In this document: in pieces, positions 32,669-43,304 of the stretch
Layout: every line of letters starts with the position of its first letter
Position numbering within the stretch: position 1 is the stretch's first letter
From: Phycomyces nitens
Lineage: Eukaryota; Mucoromycota; Mucoromycetes; Mucorales; Phycomycetaceae
Assembly (NCBI GenBank): GCA_022702545.1
Contig: JAHRBC010000001.1
Coordinates: forward strand, 4,588,001 to 4,652,000
Length of the DNA: 64,000 bases
Reading direction: 5' to 3'
Position numbers and translations under genes: made by a program
Notes under the pieces: model-generated
What the model was told of the DNA's origin: nothing
The model's input: the letters and a program-made list of their open reading frames with translations, nothing else
Databases searched by the model: none

Positions 32669-34378
32669 ATGGGCATAAAAGGCTTCTTACCATTATTCAA
32701 ACAGAATCAAGAAGAGATTCATATCAGAGAGTATGGGGGCGCAAAGGTGGCTGTCGATGGAAATGTGTGGCTACATAAGGGTGCATTCGCATGTGCATAC
32801 GATCTTGCTACCAACAGGCCAACTCGCAAGTAAGTGATCTTGATCAATTGCAGATCATCCTATATCTAATCCCTATGAATCAAGATATGTCGACTATTTT
32901 ATACGCCAGGTCGACATGCTTCTTTACCACAAGGTCATTCCAATAATCGTATTCGATGGAAAACCTCTTCCCATCAAAGGACACACTAATGATCAGCGTT
33001 CGAGGTGTGTAATTCTCTTTTTTTTTTTTTTTTTTTTTGGGAATAAAACGCAATATTGATCGACGCAACAGAGATCGAGTGAATGCACGCGAGGCAGGAC
33101 ACGAATTAAAAAGACAAGGAAAAACGCGTGCAGCAACAGAGCAATTCCAAAAGGCAATATCAATAACTCCAGATATGATTGTACAGGTATCAAAGGTAAT
33201 AATAATATAAAAGTGCAAGTCACTTTTTGGATATTGAAAATCAAAAAGGCATTGGCTACTCGAAAGGTCAAGACGATCGTGGCTCCCTATGAGGCAGACT
33301 CCCAGTTGGCCTGGCTGATTAAGAACAAGATAGTTGAAGCAATTATCACTGAAGATTCAGATCTTCTTGTGTTTGGCTGTCATACTGTCCTGTTCAAAAT
33401 GGATCGTTTGGGAAGTGCTATGCGTCTAAGGCAGAAAGATCTACAATCGACCACCGAAATCAATATCTCTGGTTGGGATATAGACAAAATCCGACGAATG
33501 TGCATCTTATCTGGCTGCGACTATCTCGAATCCCTTCCCGGTATTGGTATCAAAAGAGCCCACCAATACCTTGTTACCTACAAGACTCATGAGGCTGTAA
33601 GTATTGTTTAATGTTTTTTCAGACAATTTACCATCTTTTCATAGGTGCTGGCACGGCTACGAGCAGAAGGAAAAATGAAGGACACAAAGAATTACGAAGA
33701 ATTATTTGAAAAGGCAGAAAAGGCATTTCTTTACCAGCATGTATATGATCCTATTACAGACGACTTTGTAACCCTTAATCCTCTTCCTGATACAGTCAAT
33801 ATCAAATCACTCGACTTTCTCGGAACTCCACCGGTCAAAGAGGCTGCCGATTGTCACACACACTCTCAAACTTCATTAGATGAGTCAAATTCCCAAAGTA
33901 CACCTGAACTTTTACGTACTAGTTCTCTTTGTTCGTTATCAGACGAAGTACTTTCTCAAGAATCTTTATTGCCCGGAACACCCTCAGACACCAACTCACA
34001 GCCCATAATCCCACCACAAAGAGAAAACATAAAGACACTGTTCACAAAACTAAACAGCAAACAAGACGAGAAGATATCCAATGTAGGTCCAATTGTAGTA
34101 TACACATCAATCGACAAGTCTTGACTATTTATTATTACTAGCCCACATTGGAGCGCAAAAGGAGCCCGAGTGTTTGCAAATCTGGTAGCATTAGACAACC
34201 TTGCACCAAAAAGACCAAACCCGTTCACAAACCAAACCAATTGACGGCCATTGATCTATGTAACCTATTTACGTTTGCGAGTCAAAAGCGCCAGGGAACT
34301 TCAACCAAAACCCAAAGTGTCTCTAACACCACATCATCCCAAAGAAGCTTTTTTGATTTCAATCAAAGACCTCGATAA
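32669..34378 (+). CDS. EXO1: Exonuclease 1 (EXO1), six exons
   Basis: 5'-3' exonuclease/flap endonuclease of the XPG family acting in mismatch repair and end resection. Exons 32669-32829, 32885-33004, 33072-33195, 33249-33596, 33645-34082 and 34142-34378 give 475 residues. N-domain MGIKGFLPLF and VAVDGNVWLHKGAF; VIPIIVFDGKPLPIKG; I-domain APYEADSQLAWL and EDSDLLVFG with the acidic metal ligands; SGCDYLESLPGIGIKRA helix-two-turn-helix. The nuclease core is complete. The C-terminal tail is short and Ser/Thr-rich compared with yeast (about 700) and human (about 850) EXO1. It ends with RSFFDFNQRPR, which could be a PIP-like partner motif (inference). Intron 2 contains a 21-T run (33018-33038). 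Confidence 0.93.
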
Positions 34379-35232
34379 TCATCCACACTTGTTTTTGTAT
34401 ACACTTTCAATCTGATGTGCCAATTTAATGCGGGTCTAACCTCAGTCACCTGATCATGGATTGGTGTCGTACATGTATTCAACTACAAGCATTCAAATGC
34501 CTTTTTCACAACCATTTAATAAAAGACGGTCTTTTTACAAAATGATATTGCTCGTCCATTATCAGTAACCCCCCGTTCACAACGGTTTAAAAATTTATCG
34601 AGAGCATAATCGATACCAGTATGAAAATTTCTTGGTATGTGACTACTATTATATTCTCACAAAGAGCAGTGTGGTTCAAAAAATAATAAAAATTAAAAAG
34701 AACAGTCAGATTGACTGCGTTTGTGTGAAAATTTAAATTTTTAGATTGTTTTACCGCTCTAATTAAAGGTATAAAAGACAGACTGTCTGACTACTTTCAC
34801 AACATTATCCTTCTCTTGTTCTCTCACTCTCTCTAATGGTAAGCATCACTCTCTCTAAATCTCTATTATGAATCCAAGACTAGGTCTTGTTTAAGCTATG
34901 ATGAATTGGGCATTTGGCTTTAGTTGTCATAACGATGATGAAAAACAACCAGCTACCTAAATTAAACCACTGAAGCTTAAACATAACCTTTTCTTTGGAT
35001 TTGTGTATATTGTTATTTGGCATGTAATATTAGGTACTTACATTGTCTTTCTTCTAGATTTATCAAAATCATCCAGGGAATTTGGGATTAATTATTAGTT
35101 AATATTTTGAATAAAAATAATAAAAAAATTTTAAAAACTTAAAAATCTGTTATCTTGGCTTATAAGCCACATAAGCCACAATCTATGTATTGAAGCACCA
35201 ATTTTTCCATTTTTGCTCTCTACCTCTTTCTT
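34379..35232. other. Intergenic region upstream of NEDP1
   Basis: Mostly AT-rich. At 34836-34843 an ATG followed directly by GTAAGC, after a long pyrimidine tract (TCTCTTGTTCTCTCACTCTC, near 34812-34831), looks like a 5' exon of a highly expressed gene. No matching downstream exon was found. It may be an untranslated first exon of the next gene or a remnant. Confidence 0.35.
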
Positions 35233-36074
35233 ATGACTAGCAAGCTATTGCAATTTCATGATGTTTTGGTCCGCATGGATGTAAGAACAGAACCCCTGTT
35301 AATGGTTCTAATTAAAAGCCCTAGGACTATAGAACACTCGATGAGGAGCAATGGTTAAATGATACGATCCTGGAATTCCATATGGAATACCTGGAAAGAA
35401 CGTCAGTTCAGCCTAAAACAAGCATCAAGCTATTGCGACCAGCAATAGTCCAATTGATAACACATACCCAAGGCGTGTAATAGATACACAAGATATACTA
35501 TACTATTGATTAACAAGATCTACAGATCCACGAGAGATAATATCTGCCCTGCCCCCTGATTTAAACCAGCAGAGCGCAATATTTATTCCAGTCAATGATG
35601 GCCGTCCTTCTGCTGCCAACAGTGGATCTCATTGGTAACTAATAAACCAAGATGGTCTTGTGCTTAGCTTCTATCCAGGTCTCTGCTTGTATTCCTTCGA
35701 CCCTCTTGTGCATTCTATTACTATGACAGTATGCGATACAGCAATATACAAGAAGCACGACTCACAGCTCGGCAAATGTCACTCTTACTTGGTCTAACCA
35801 AAAAACCTGAATTCATCCCTACGTCAACACCTCAACAGAAAAATGGGGCCGATTGTGGTGGTAATATCCCGTACTTTTGTTTCTTTATTGATCCAGGTTG
35901 TTAGTTTATGTGATTGGAATCATTGATCATCTTACCAAACGATTCTTGGAGCTCAAGGGAAAATCTATCGAGGCAGATAAACTGATGGTTCTTTCCAAAA
36001 CCCGGCCTATAGAGCCTAGAATGATTAGATACAACCTTAAAAAGCTTATACGCTCACTCGGGCGTAAAGACTAA
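35233..36074 (+). CDS. SENP8: NEDD8-specific protease (NEDP1/SENP8/DEN1), five exons
   Basis: Ulp1-type cysteine protease that matures NEDD8/Rub1 and removes it from substrates. Exons 35233-35280, 35325-35472, 35526-35634, 35679-35860 and 35905-36074 join in frame to 218 residues, matching the human enzyme (212). Landmarks are the N-terminal DEEQWLNDTILEFHMEYLER, IFIPVNDGRPSAANSGSHW with the catalytic His, FYYYDSMRYSN with Asp, PQQKNGADCGVYVIG with the oxyanion Gln and catalytic Cys, and the end KLIRSLGRKD. No single exon exceeds 185 bp, so it is easily missed by frame scanning. Intron 2 (35473-35525) appears to start with GC, not GT: only that junction gives THTQ-DPREI in frame, aligning with the family. 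Others are GT-AG. Confidence 0.88.
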
Positions 36075-36875
36075 CCAATGTCCGTGTACACTTTTACAAC
36101 CAATTAAAAAAGATATATTTTTCAAAAAAAAATTAGTTGGCACCCTTTATGTTCTTTTCATGTCTTTATAGGTAATAATCAGTGAGAATTAAAAATTGAA
36201 TTATATTGTTGAAGGGGTATTCAGTGCCATCTTATCATTATCCAATGATGGCCTTGTAAATTCAACCCATGAGTGGCTTGAAAAGGATCGAATAAAACAA
36301 ACAGTCTTTGGAATGACAACTGTCTAGTCTCCCAAATTAACATTGATAAATCCTTGTTTTTATTTTACCGCGAGTGCTACGGCTGATACCCTGTCAAGTG
36401 AGATATACCTTGGGTTTATAGCGGTGAAATATAGTCCCTGTGGTTAATTGGGGCCTGAATCGTTTCGTTGCAAGCTCCGTTGGCCGAGACATACTAGGCC
36501 AATCAATATGTTTTTTGCTGGTGGGGGAGATGAGATTTCCGATTCTGCTAAAAAGTCTCGAGAATATTGCAAATAAATTACATGCTTCTTTAATACATCT
36601 ATAAAAAAAAAACGTCAATAGACCTTGCTTAATATTCCTATTACATTGTTGTCTGTACATAAAATATCCAAAATACATTTATATTATTATTATTAGTGTC
36701 TTTAAAATCAGTGAGAGGATTACACAGCATTGTCTTGTGTGAAACATCCAGGTTTCTGTTTTATCAAACAAAACTCATTTCATCGTCACAACCAGTGGCT
36801 TTTCCTCTTTTTTTGGTAAATCGACCAATTTTCAGTTGGGTTTTTTTTTACTTTCTCGACATTCAAATCTAGATC
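36075..36875. other. Intergenic region upstream of SPB1
   Basis: AT-rich, no supported gene. An open minus-strand frame at 36394-36678 has no recognisable content. The 36780-36875 stretch, with T/pyrimidine tracts, is the likely SPB1 promoter and leader. Confidence 0.4.
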
Positions 36876-39800
36876 ATGGGCAAAGGAAGAGATAAAAAGT
36901 CGTCCAAGGGTAATACTCAACAGAACCAACAAGAAACCAATTCAGTACAATAGACTCACTATGGATCTTTAGGACGTTTGGATAAGTACTACCATTTGGC
37001 AAAGGAACAGGGTTACAGAGCCCGTTCAGCCTTCAAGCTTATCCAGCTGAACAAAAAGTATTCTTTCCTTGAAAAGTCCCGTGTGTTGATCGATCTTTGC
37101 GCTGCTCCTGGTGGTTGGTATGTACAGCATTATGCACAGTATCTGTGCCATGGAACCCTTTCGGAATACTGATCCAAATATCATTACCATAGGCTTCAGG
37201 TCGCCACAAAGTACATGCCTCAGTCGAGTCTAGTCATTGGTAAGATCCCAACTGAAATTCAACTTGGAAACCAAAATATTCGATTTTAACGCTTATTTCA
37301 GGTGTTGATCTGGCACCCATCAAGCCAATCCCTGGTGTCATTACCTTCCAGGACGACATTACGACCGAGAGATGCAGACAGAACCTGAGACAGGAAATGA
37401 AGACATGGAAGGCTGATGTGTAAGATTGGACTGGGTTGGATAATATGGGATATTAACCGGACAAATGCAATTTAGTGTGCTCCACGATGGTGCTCCCAAT
37501 GTCGGTGCTGCATGGTCTCATGATGCTTTCTCTCAGTCAGAGCTTGTATTGGTATCTCTCAAGCTTGCTACCGAGTTCTTGGCCAAGGGCGGTAAGTTAT
37601 TTTAGACAAAATACCCGCGGCGTTTATTCATTATTTGCTTTGGTATATCAGGAACCTTCGTTACCAAGGTCTTTAGATCCAAAGATTACAACAAACTTCT
37701 CTGGGTCTTCCAGCAGCTCTTCCGCAAAGTAGAAGCCACCAAGCCTCCTTCTTCTCGTAACGTCTCTGCAGAAATTTTCGTTGTGTGCCGTGACTTTTTG
37801 GCACCCAAGAAAATCGATCCCCGTTTCTTGGATCCCAAGGCTGTATTCTCTGAAATCGATACAGATGAGGCAGCCAAGATGACCGATATTTTCAAGCCAG
37901 AGAAAAAGAGAAGACACAGAGATGGTTATGAAGACGGCAACTACACTCAGCACAAGAATGTCGATGTTATGGAGTTCATTACAGCAAAGGACGCAATTGC
38001 TGTTCTTGGATCTTACAACGAACTCGTCTTTGAGTCTGACGAATCAAAGGAGCTCCTCAAGAAGAGTGCTACCACTGAAGATGTCAAGGTCAATTGTAAG
38101 GATTTGAAGGTTCTGGGCAAGAGAGATTTCAAGACCCTTTTGCAATGGAGAACCGCAATCCGTGCCGAGGTAATATATCAAGCCATACATCTTAAAGGTG
38201 TAATGTTGATGAAACTGATGGGCTTCTTTGGAATAGTACAAATTGGACAAGAAGGAGGAGAGAATCGAGTCTATTGTGGTAGAGGAAGAGCCTCTTGATG
38301 AAGACGAGCAGATCCAGGCTGAGCTCGATAATCTTACCAAGGAAGAAGCTGCCAAGCGCAAGCGTGAGAAGAGAAAGGCCAATGAAAAGAAGACCAAGTT
38401 AATCCAGCGCATGCAGTTGAACATGACTGCACCAACAGATATTGGTCTTGAACAGCAGGGTCCTGAAGACGAACAAATGTTCAACATCTCCAAGATCACC
38501 AAGGAAGAGGTAATTAATTAGATGTGTGCTGGGTATCGAGTGCCAGTAGATTTAACTTGTTACTCTTTAGTTCCTTGACCAACTTCATGCTGGTGATATG
38601 TCCTATGCTGATGACCTTGAAGAAGAACTCGAGGGTGCCGATTCATCTCTTTCCAAGAAGATGAAGGGTCGTATTGCAGAGATGGACGCAGACATGGACA
38701 TGATGTCTGACGAAGGCAGCGACTATGAGCTTGAGCTTGAGAAGCAGATGGATGCTGACTATGACCGTTATATTGCCCGCAAGGTCGAGAAGGACGCTAA
38801 ATTCAGAGCCAAGCAAGCCCGCGAAGAAGAAGATGAATGGAAGGGATTCGACGGCAAACGTACCCCCAAGCGTGGTGATATGGCCGATCTCGAAATCGAT
38901 GGAAATGACTCTGATTCTTCATACGCTTATGGAAGTGACAAGTCCTTCTCTGATCAGGATTCTGATGCTTCATCCAACTCTGACACTGAAGAAGAGGCAG
39001 ACGAAGAAGAAGTTGTCCCCGAAAAGAAGACTCGTAAGAAGAGAGCCCTCCCTGTTGTATCACGCAAGAACGACGGAAACTCGCTGCTTAACGATCTAGG
39101 CAAGAAAGCTGATCTTGCCAAGCGTACATCCAGTGGTTTGACAAAGGGCGCTTCTATGTTCTTTGACCAGGACATCTTCAAGGGTGTTGACCTCGAAGGC
39201 GATGATGAGGAAGAAGACGAACAATTAGAGGCCATGGAAATGGATATGAAGTCGAGAAAGAGAAAGGCCGAAGAGGTAAGAAAGAGGTCTTTTTGGTTGT
39301 TTGAAAAAGGTGTACTGAACATGATTGGATATGATCATTAGGAATTGATGGAGGAATCCGAGGGCGATGCTGGAGACGACGCAGATTCAGAAAGCGAATT
39401 TGAAGTCGTTGCAGGCGAAGACAACCTTCCTTCTGATGAAGAGACCTGGGACGGTAACGAAGATGAGAACTCAAAGGCCATGCGTGCTGCACAGGGTAAG
39501 TTTTTAAATTATTCACAAGCGAATTCAATAATCTAATGGTTTTGTGTTTTACAGAGAATGGCCTTATCACAGCAGAGTCCATCACATTAGCCAGACAGTT
39601 GGCAAATAAAGAAAAGACTGCGGCTGATTTGATCGACCAAGGATTCACAAAGGAAGCCTTCCGAGACAAGGATGGCGCACCTGTGTGGTTCTTGGATGAC
39701 GAGAAGAAGCACAACCGTCCACATTTGCCAGTTACAAAGGAAGCCGTGTCTGCTCTCAAAGAAAAGCTAAAGGCACTGGATGCCCGCCCTATCAAGAAGA

Positions 39801-40183
39801 TCGCAGAAGCAAAGGCCAGAAAGAAGTTCAAGGTAAACCAAACTTATTATTTATTTATTTTTTTTCGTATACTCACACATACAATATAGACCATGAAGCG
39901 CATCCAAAAGGCTCAGAAAAAGGCCAACGATGTTGCAGACAACCCAGACATGTCCGAAAAAGAAAAGCTTACTTCGATCAACAAATTGCTCTCAAGGTCA
40001 ACAAAGTCAAAACCAAAGAAGGAGGTCAAGTTGGTCGTTGCAAAGGGTTCCAACCGTGGTCTCAAGGGCCGACCTACTGGTGTCAAGGGTCGCTACAAGA
40101 TGGTCGATTCACGCATGAAGAAGGAGATGCGTGCGATGAAGAGAAAGGCAAAGAGCCAGAAGAAGGGTGGCGGCAGAAGATAG
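36876..40183 (+). CDS. SPB1: SPB1-type rRNA 2'-O-ribose methyltransferase, about 11 exons
   Basis: Nucleolar AdoMet methyltransferase that modifies the A-loop guanosine of 25S rRNA during 60S assembly. It starts [20 protein letters not shown]. The FtsJ domain shows [13 protein letters not shown] (catalytic Lys), the AdoMet loop [34 protein letters not shown] (Asp), [13 protein letters not shown] (Lys) and [19 protein letters not shown] (Glu). Then come the middle domain ([20 protein letters not shown]) and acidic stretches (38600-39500). The basic SPB1 C-terminal domain includes [21 protein letters not shown] [15 protein letters not shown] and [20 protein letters not shown]. Length is roughly 890 residues. 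All ten introns are short, and the junctions I checked are GT-AG. Confidence 0.95.
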
Positions 40184-40320
40184 AATCAATTTTTCATTAT
40201 TATATTCCACGAACAAAAAATATCAACCTCATTTACAAACATCCGCCAAATACATATCAGTTTATGCTCGCATCATCTTTATATTTATTTTCTCTACATG
40301 GTTGAATAACATAGAGCCCA

Positions 40321-41642
40321 TCATTTTAATAAATGAACTATATTAATATAATCATTTAGAGAAAATCTGAATAGTTTGGGGAATCCAAGTTTTGGAGCAT
40401 TGTAGCGAGGTTGTATTTGGGCTTTGTATTCTATCAGGAATATAAGAACAGGCTCAATAAACCAACGTCTTACCATAAATGTATGCAGATGAGTATATCT
40501 CTTTTGGCTGGAATAAAGGCCAATTGTAGTGTCTATCCATGGGTTCTCAGCCCAAGTCATCTCATCCGAATGGGGCTTTAGAGAATCATACTTTGATCCT
40601 ATTTTCTATAGATTTTCTTTAATAAACACACTAGTCCGAATATAATAGAACCTTTAGACATAACGAAGTCGCGTCATAAAACTTCATTCGATCTGATTGA
40701 CGTGCAGTCTCACGAATGCGTTGAAGTGCATGAGAAACGTCAGGGATATTCTTAATACCAGTGCCTAGTCTCTAATTACGGGTTCAGATCTATAGCAATA
40801 TCCGTTAAATATATAGTACGTACCTCGGCATAAGAAGGAGTAAATATGAGGGGGTACACAGAGCATAGTGTGGAGGATATTAGATAATGTATGCTAAACG
40901 ACCCATAATTAACCATCTTCATCGAATGGGTCTCTAGCAATCTTGTCAATTCTTCTTTCAGTAAAATGATCAAGAGTAAAGGAAATGGTCAGGATTCAAT
41001 TCTTTCTATGTATATGTATGTATATAAAAGGATATTTTTTGTTTTCCATTCAAACCGAACCACCAGCTTATTGAGAAGAGCACAGGGAGCAGGACGCTCG
41101 ATGAGGTAAGAAAGAGGAGTCGTGGTGTATGACTTTGGAATAAAGAACACGAAATCTAAAGTTTGTATTTAGTTATTTATCGTCATATAACCCTTGCTGT
41201 ACCCTTACTTTGAATATTCTCTGCAAAGTGCATTTCTTTACATTTAAATCCATAGGGTCTTGTGGCATTTTCAAGTGCTTCACGTATCCATGGGTGGAAG
41301 CCAACCTGCTGAATCCCATCGATATGGCTTGTACAGTAAGGATATGCGAGTCAAGGCAATAGAAAGCCCCTTTAGCCACACACACATATATATATATTTA
41401 TACAAAAAGGATATCTCTATGGCTAGATTCCCGCATTCCAAGACACAATCCAGCTTGTCAAGAGTAAGGTTATCTTGATAATGTGTCTGGTAGTCTATGA
41501 TCTGGGTGCATTTGAGCTCTAGCTCGAATGAACAGTCGAACATTCCTTGTGGAGGTGCCATATATTTAAAGTCAATATTAGTATCTCGCTCTCTCTGAGA
41601 GATAGTAGCATCAATAGTCTGGGTCCCTTTGTGGCAAGCCAT
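40321..41642 (-). CDS. Unrecognised multi-exon gene
   Basis: From ATG 41642: MACHKGTQTIDATISQRERD, then FDCSFELELKCTQIIDYQTH and LTLDKLDCVLECGNLAIEIS. After an apparent intron (about 41409-41331) the frame continues HIDGIQQVGFHPWIREALEN, YGFKCKEMHFAENIQ, then NFVFFIPKSYTTTPLSYLIE. Later exons give EELTRLLETHSMKMVNYGSF and GIKNIPDVSHALQRIRETAR, then MTWAENPWIDTTIGLYSSQK, and end KLFRFSLNDYINIVHLLK with stop 40321-40323. At least one junction (near 41060-40980) is unresolved. Composition is clearly protein-like and consistent over 1.3 kb, but I know no family it matches. Two separate genes are possible. No membrane span or catalytic motif seen. Confidence 0.5.
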
Positions 41643-41860
41643 GTTAAAAAGTAATAAAGAAAGACGCGCATTTGCTGTAGGCACGTATTTTATATCCACG
41701 ACAAGCTAGCGTGACCTTTGATATACGTGTATCTCTTGTATCAGAAATCTCAATCTTTACAATGTAATTGTTGGTCAATGAAGACGAGACAGAAGCAGGG
41801 TTGGTTTGATGCTTTCTATGTATTTTACTATTTACAGTTCATGCTTACTAAGATATATCT

Positions 41861-43168
41861 TTAATTTGACAGCTTTGCCTTTTTTCTTGCTCTGTACTTG
41901 TCCTTCTTGACCTTGTCAGAGTCACCTCTCTTGCGCTCAATCAGTTTCCGGTACTTGGTCATACGCATCTCTTGTCCACCTCCCAATATAACAGTTGAAA
42001 TACCATTCGAAAGTTTCTCTTTCAACTGGACTCTATCCTGGACACACATGGGATTTCCGTCATGATCAGACACCATAAATTCATTGACACAGCCGAGCAT
42101 TGTCTGACACATCAATCCACGAGTCATGGTTATACACCATTGTTCCTGTAGATGGCCGTATACTCTCAAGGGACTAGGGAAGTTGCCCTCGGTAGCATGG
42201 ACCCATTCAAGGTTCTCATATTCACTATCGTACAACATCAAGGGAAGATCGCTGGCCATGGGATAATCTGGTCTGGCATCGCACTTTTCAATATCCATCA
42301 GTTCTTGGACTACCTCTGGCTCTTCAAGTTCCTGACCAACCAAGAAAAGGATAGCCATGATGCAGCGTACTTGATGCCATAAAAATGCTGATCCAGTCAA
42401 AACAACTTCGTAAAACATGAGGTTGGGGCCGAGTTTTTGAGTGTCCAGGGTTGGGACAGCTTGAATGTCGAGTCGGATTACGGTGCGCTGGTAATTGGTA
42501 ATGTCTTTGGTGGGATCAATTTTGCAAAAGTTACGAAAGTCGTGAGTGCCTTTGATGTACTCAGCTGCCTTTAGCATGGCATCTATATTGAGGTTTCCCT
42601 TGTTGAAAAAGTACTTGTATGTACGGGAAAGACAGTTGAAGCGAGCGTCGAAATCAGGCTTCACAGGCGACCAGGCGAGAATACGAATGTCGGGAGGGAG
42701 AAGACGGTTGATCGTATCAATATAAGGTAGCTCACGGCTGCGTGCTGCCTTTTCAAGTTCTGGATCATCCAGCTCTTCTTGGGTCAACAGGCTTCGGACA
42801 TCTAGAGAAATCACTTGGCCAAGGCCACTAACACCTTTGTCGGTACGTCCGCAGCGAGAGAAGTTTGCCTCTTCAGGGTCATTGATAAGTTTGCATTCCT
42901 TCATTGCACGGAAGAGATGTCCTTCGACAGTAGGAGTCTTTTCGTCATCAGCCTGGGCAGCAAATCCAAGGTAATTCCATCCGAGGTAGGCTACTTTAAA
43001 TGCAACTCTACGTCTGCAATATCGGGTCATGTCGAATGGACGCTCTCTGCGGGGCTTCTTCTTTCTTTTCTTCTTGTCCATTTGTTCCGATTCAAGAGCT
43101 TCGATTCTTTCCAGGAGTTGTTCTTGGGTCCAGCCCTCATACTTCTTGGTGCCCATTATAGCAAACAA
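41861..43168 (-). CDS. PUS3/DEG1: tRNA pseudouridine(38/39) synthase PUS3/DEG1
   Basis: Single-exon TruA-family enzyme that makes pseudouridine at positions 38 and 39 of tRNA anticodon stems. It has 435 residues from ATG 43168; ATG 43156 (MGTKKYEGW) is equally possible. An N-terminal charged coiled-coil (LLERIEALESEQMDKKKRKK) precedes the core: RRVAFKVAYLGWNYLGFAAQ, TPTVEGHLFRAMKECKLI, SRCGRTDKGVSGLGQVISL with the catalytic Asp in GRTDKG, LLPPDIRILAWSPV, DFDARFNCLSRTYKYFF, THDFRNFCKID and GSAFLWHQVRCIMAILFLVG. The CKLI and LLPPDIR blocks and the basic tail fit PUS3/DEG1 rather than PUS1. It diverges from the SET-domain gene, leaving about 136 bp as a shared promoter region. Confidence 0.95.
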   Translation of the reverse strand: MFAIMGTKKYEGWTQEQLLERIEALESEQMDKKKRKKKPRRERPFDMTRYCRRRVAFKVAYLGWNYLGFAAQADDEKTPTVEGHLFRAMKECKLINDPEEANFSRCGRTDKGVSGLGQVISLDVRSLLTQEELDDPELEKAARSRELPYIDTINRLLPPDIRILAWSPVKPDFDARFNCLSRTYKYFFNKGNLNIDAMLKAAEYIKGTHDFRNFCKIDPTKDITNYQRTVIRLDIQAVPTLDTQKLGPNLMFYEVVLTGSAFLWHQVRCIMAILFLVGQELEEPEVVQELMDIEKCDARPDYPMASDLPLMLYDSEYENLEWVHATEGNFPSPLRVYGHLQEQWCITMTRGLMCQTMLGCVNEFMVSDHDGNPMCVQDRVQLKEKLSNGISTVILGGGQEMRMTKYRKLIERKRGDSDKVKKDKYRARKKAKLSN

Positions 43169-43304
43169 TACCAGGTAGAAATCAGAAAAATATATATTTT
43201 GTTTTTCTTTTCTTTTTTTTTCTTCTGAATTACAATTTTATTTAGATGAGGGGAAAGAACAAGTCCAAGCCACGACAAGTCACCTACATCATCACTCTTT
43301 CCAA

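Noticed and set aside
34836..34843. ATG directly followed by a GTAAGC donor after a pyrimidine tract, like the first exon of a ubiquitin or ribosomal gene
   Set aside because: No downstream exon of such a gene could be found before the NEDP1 start.
36394..36678. 94-codon minus-strand frame upstream of SPB1
   Set aside because: No conserved content, poor composition, and contains a poly-A-derived stretch.
39178..39831. 217-codon minus-strand frame
   Set aside because: Antisense of the SPB1 acidic and C-terminal region; Ser/Phe-rich because the sense strand is Glu/Lys-rich.
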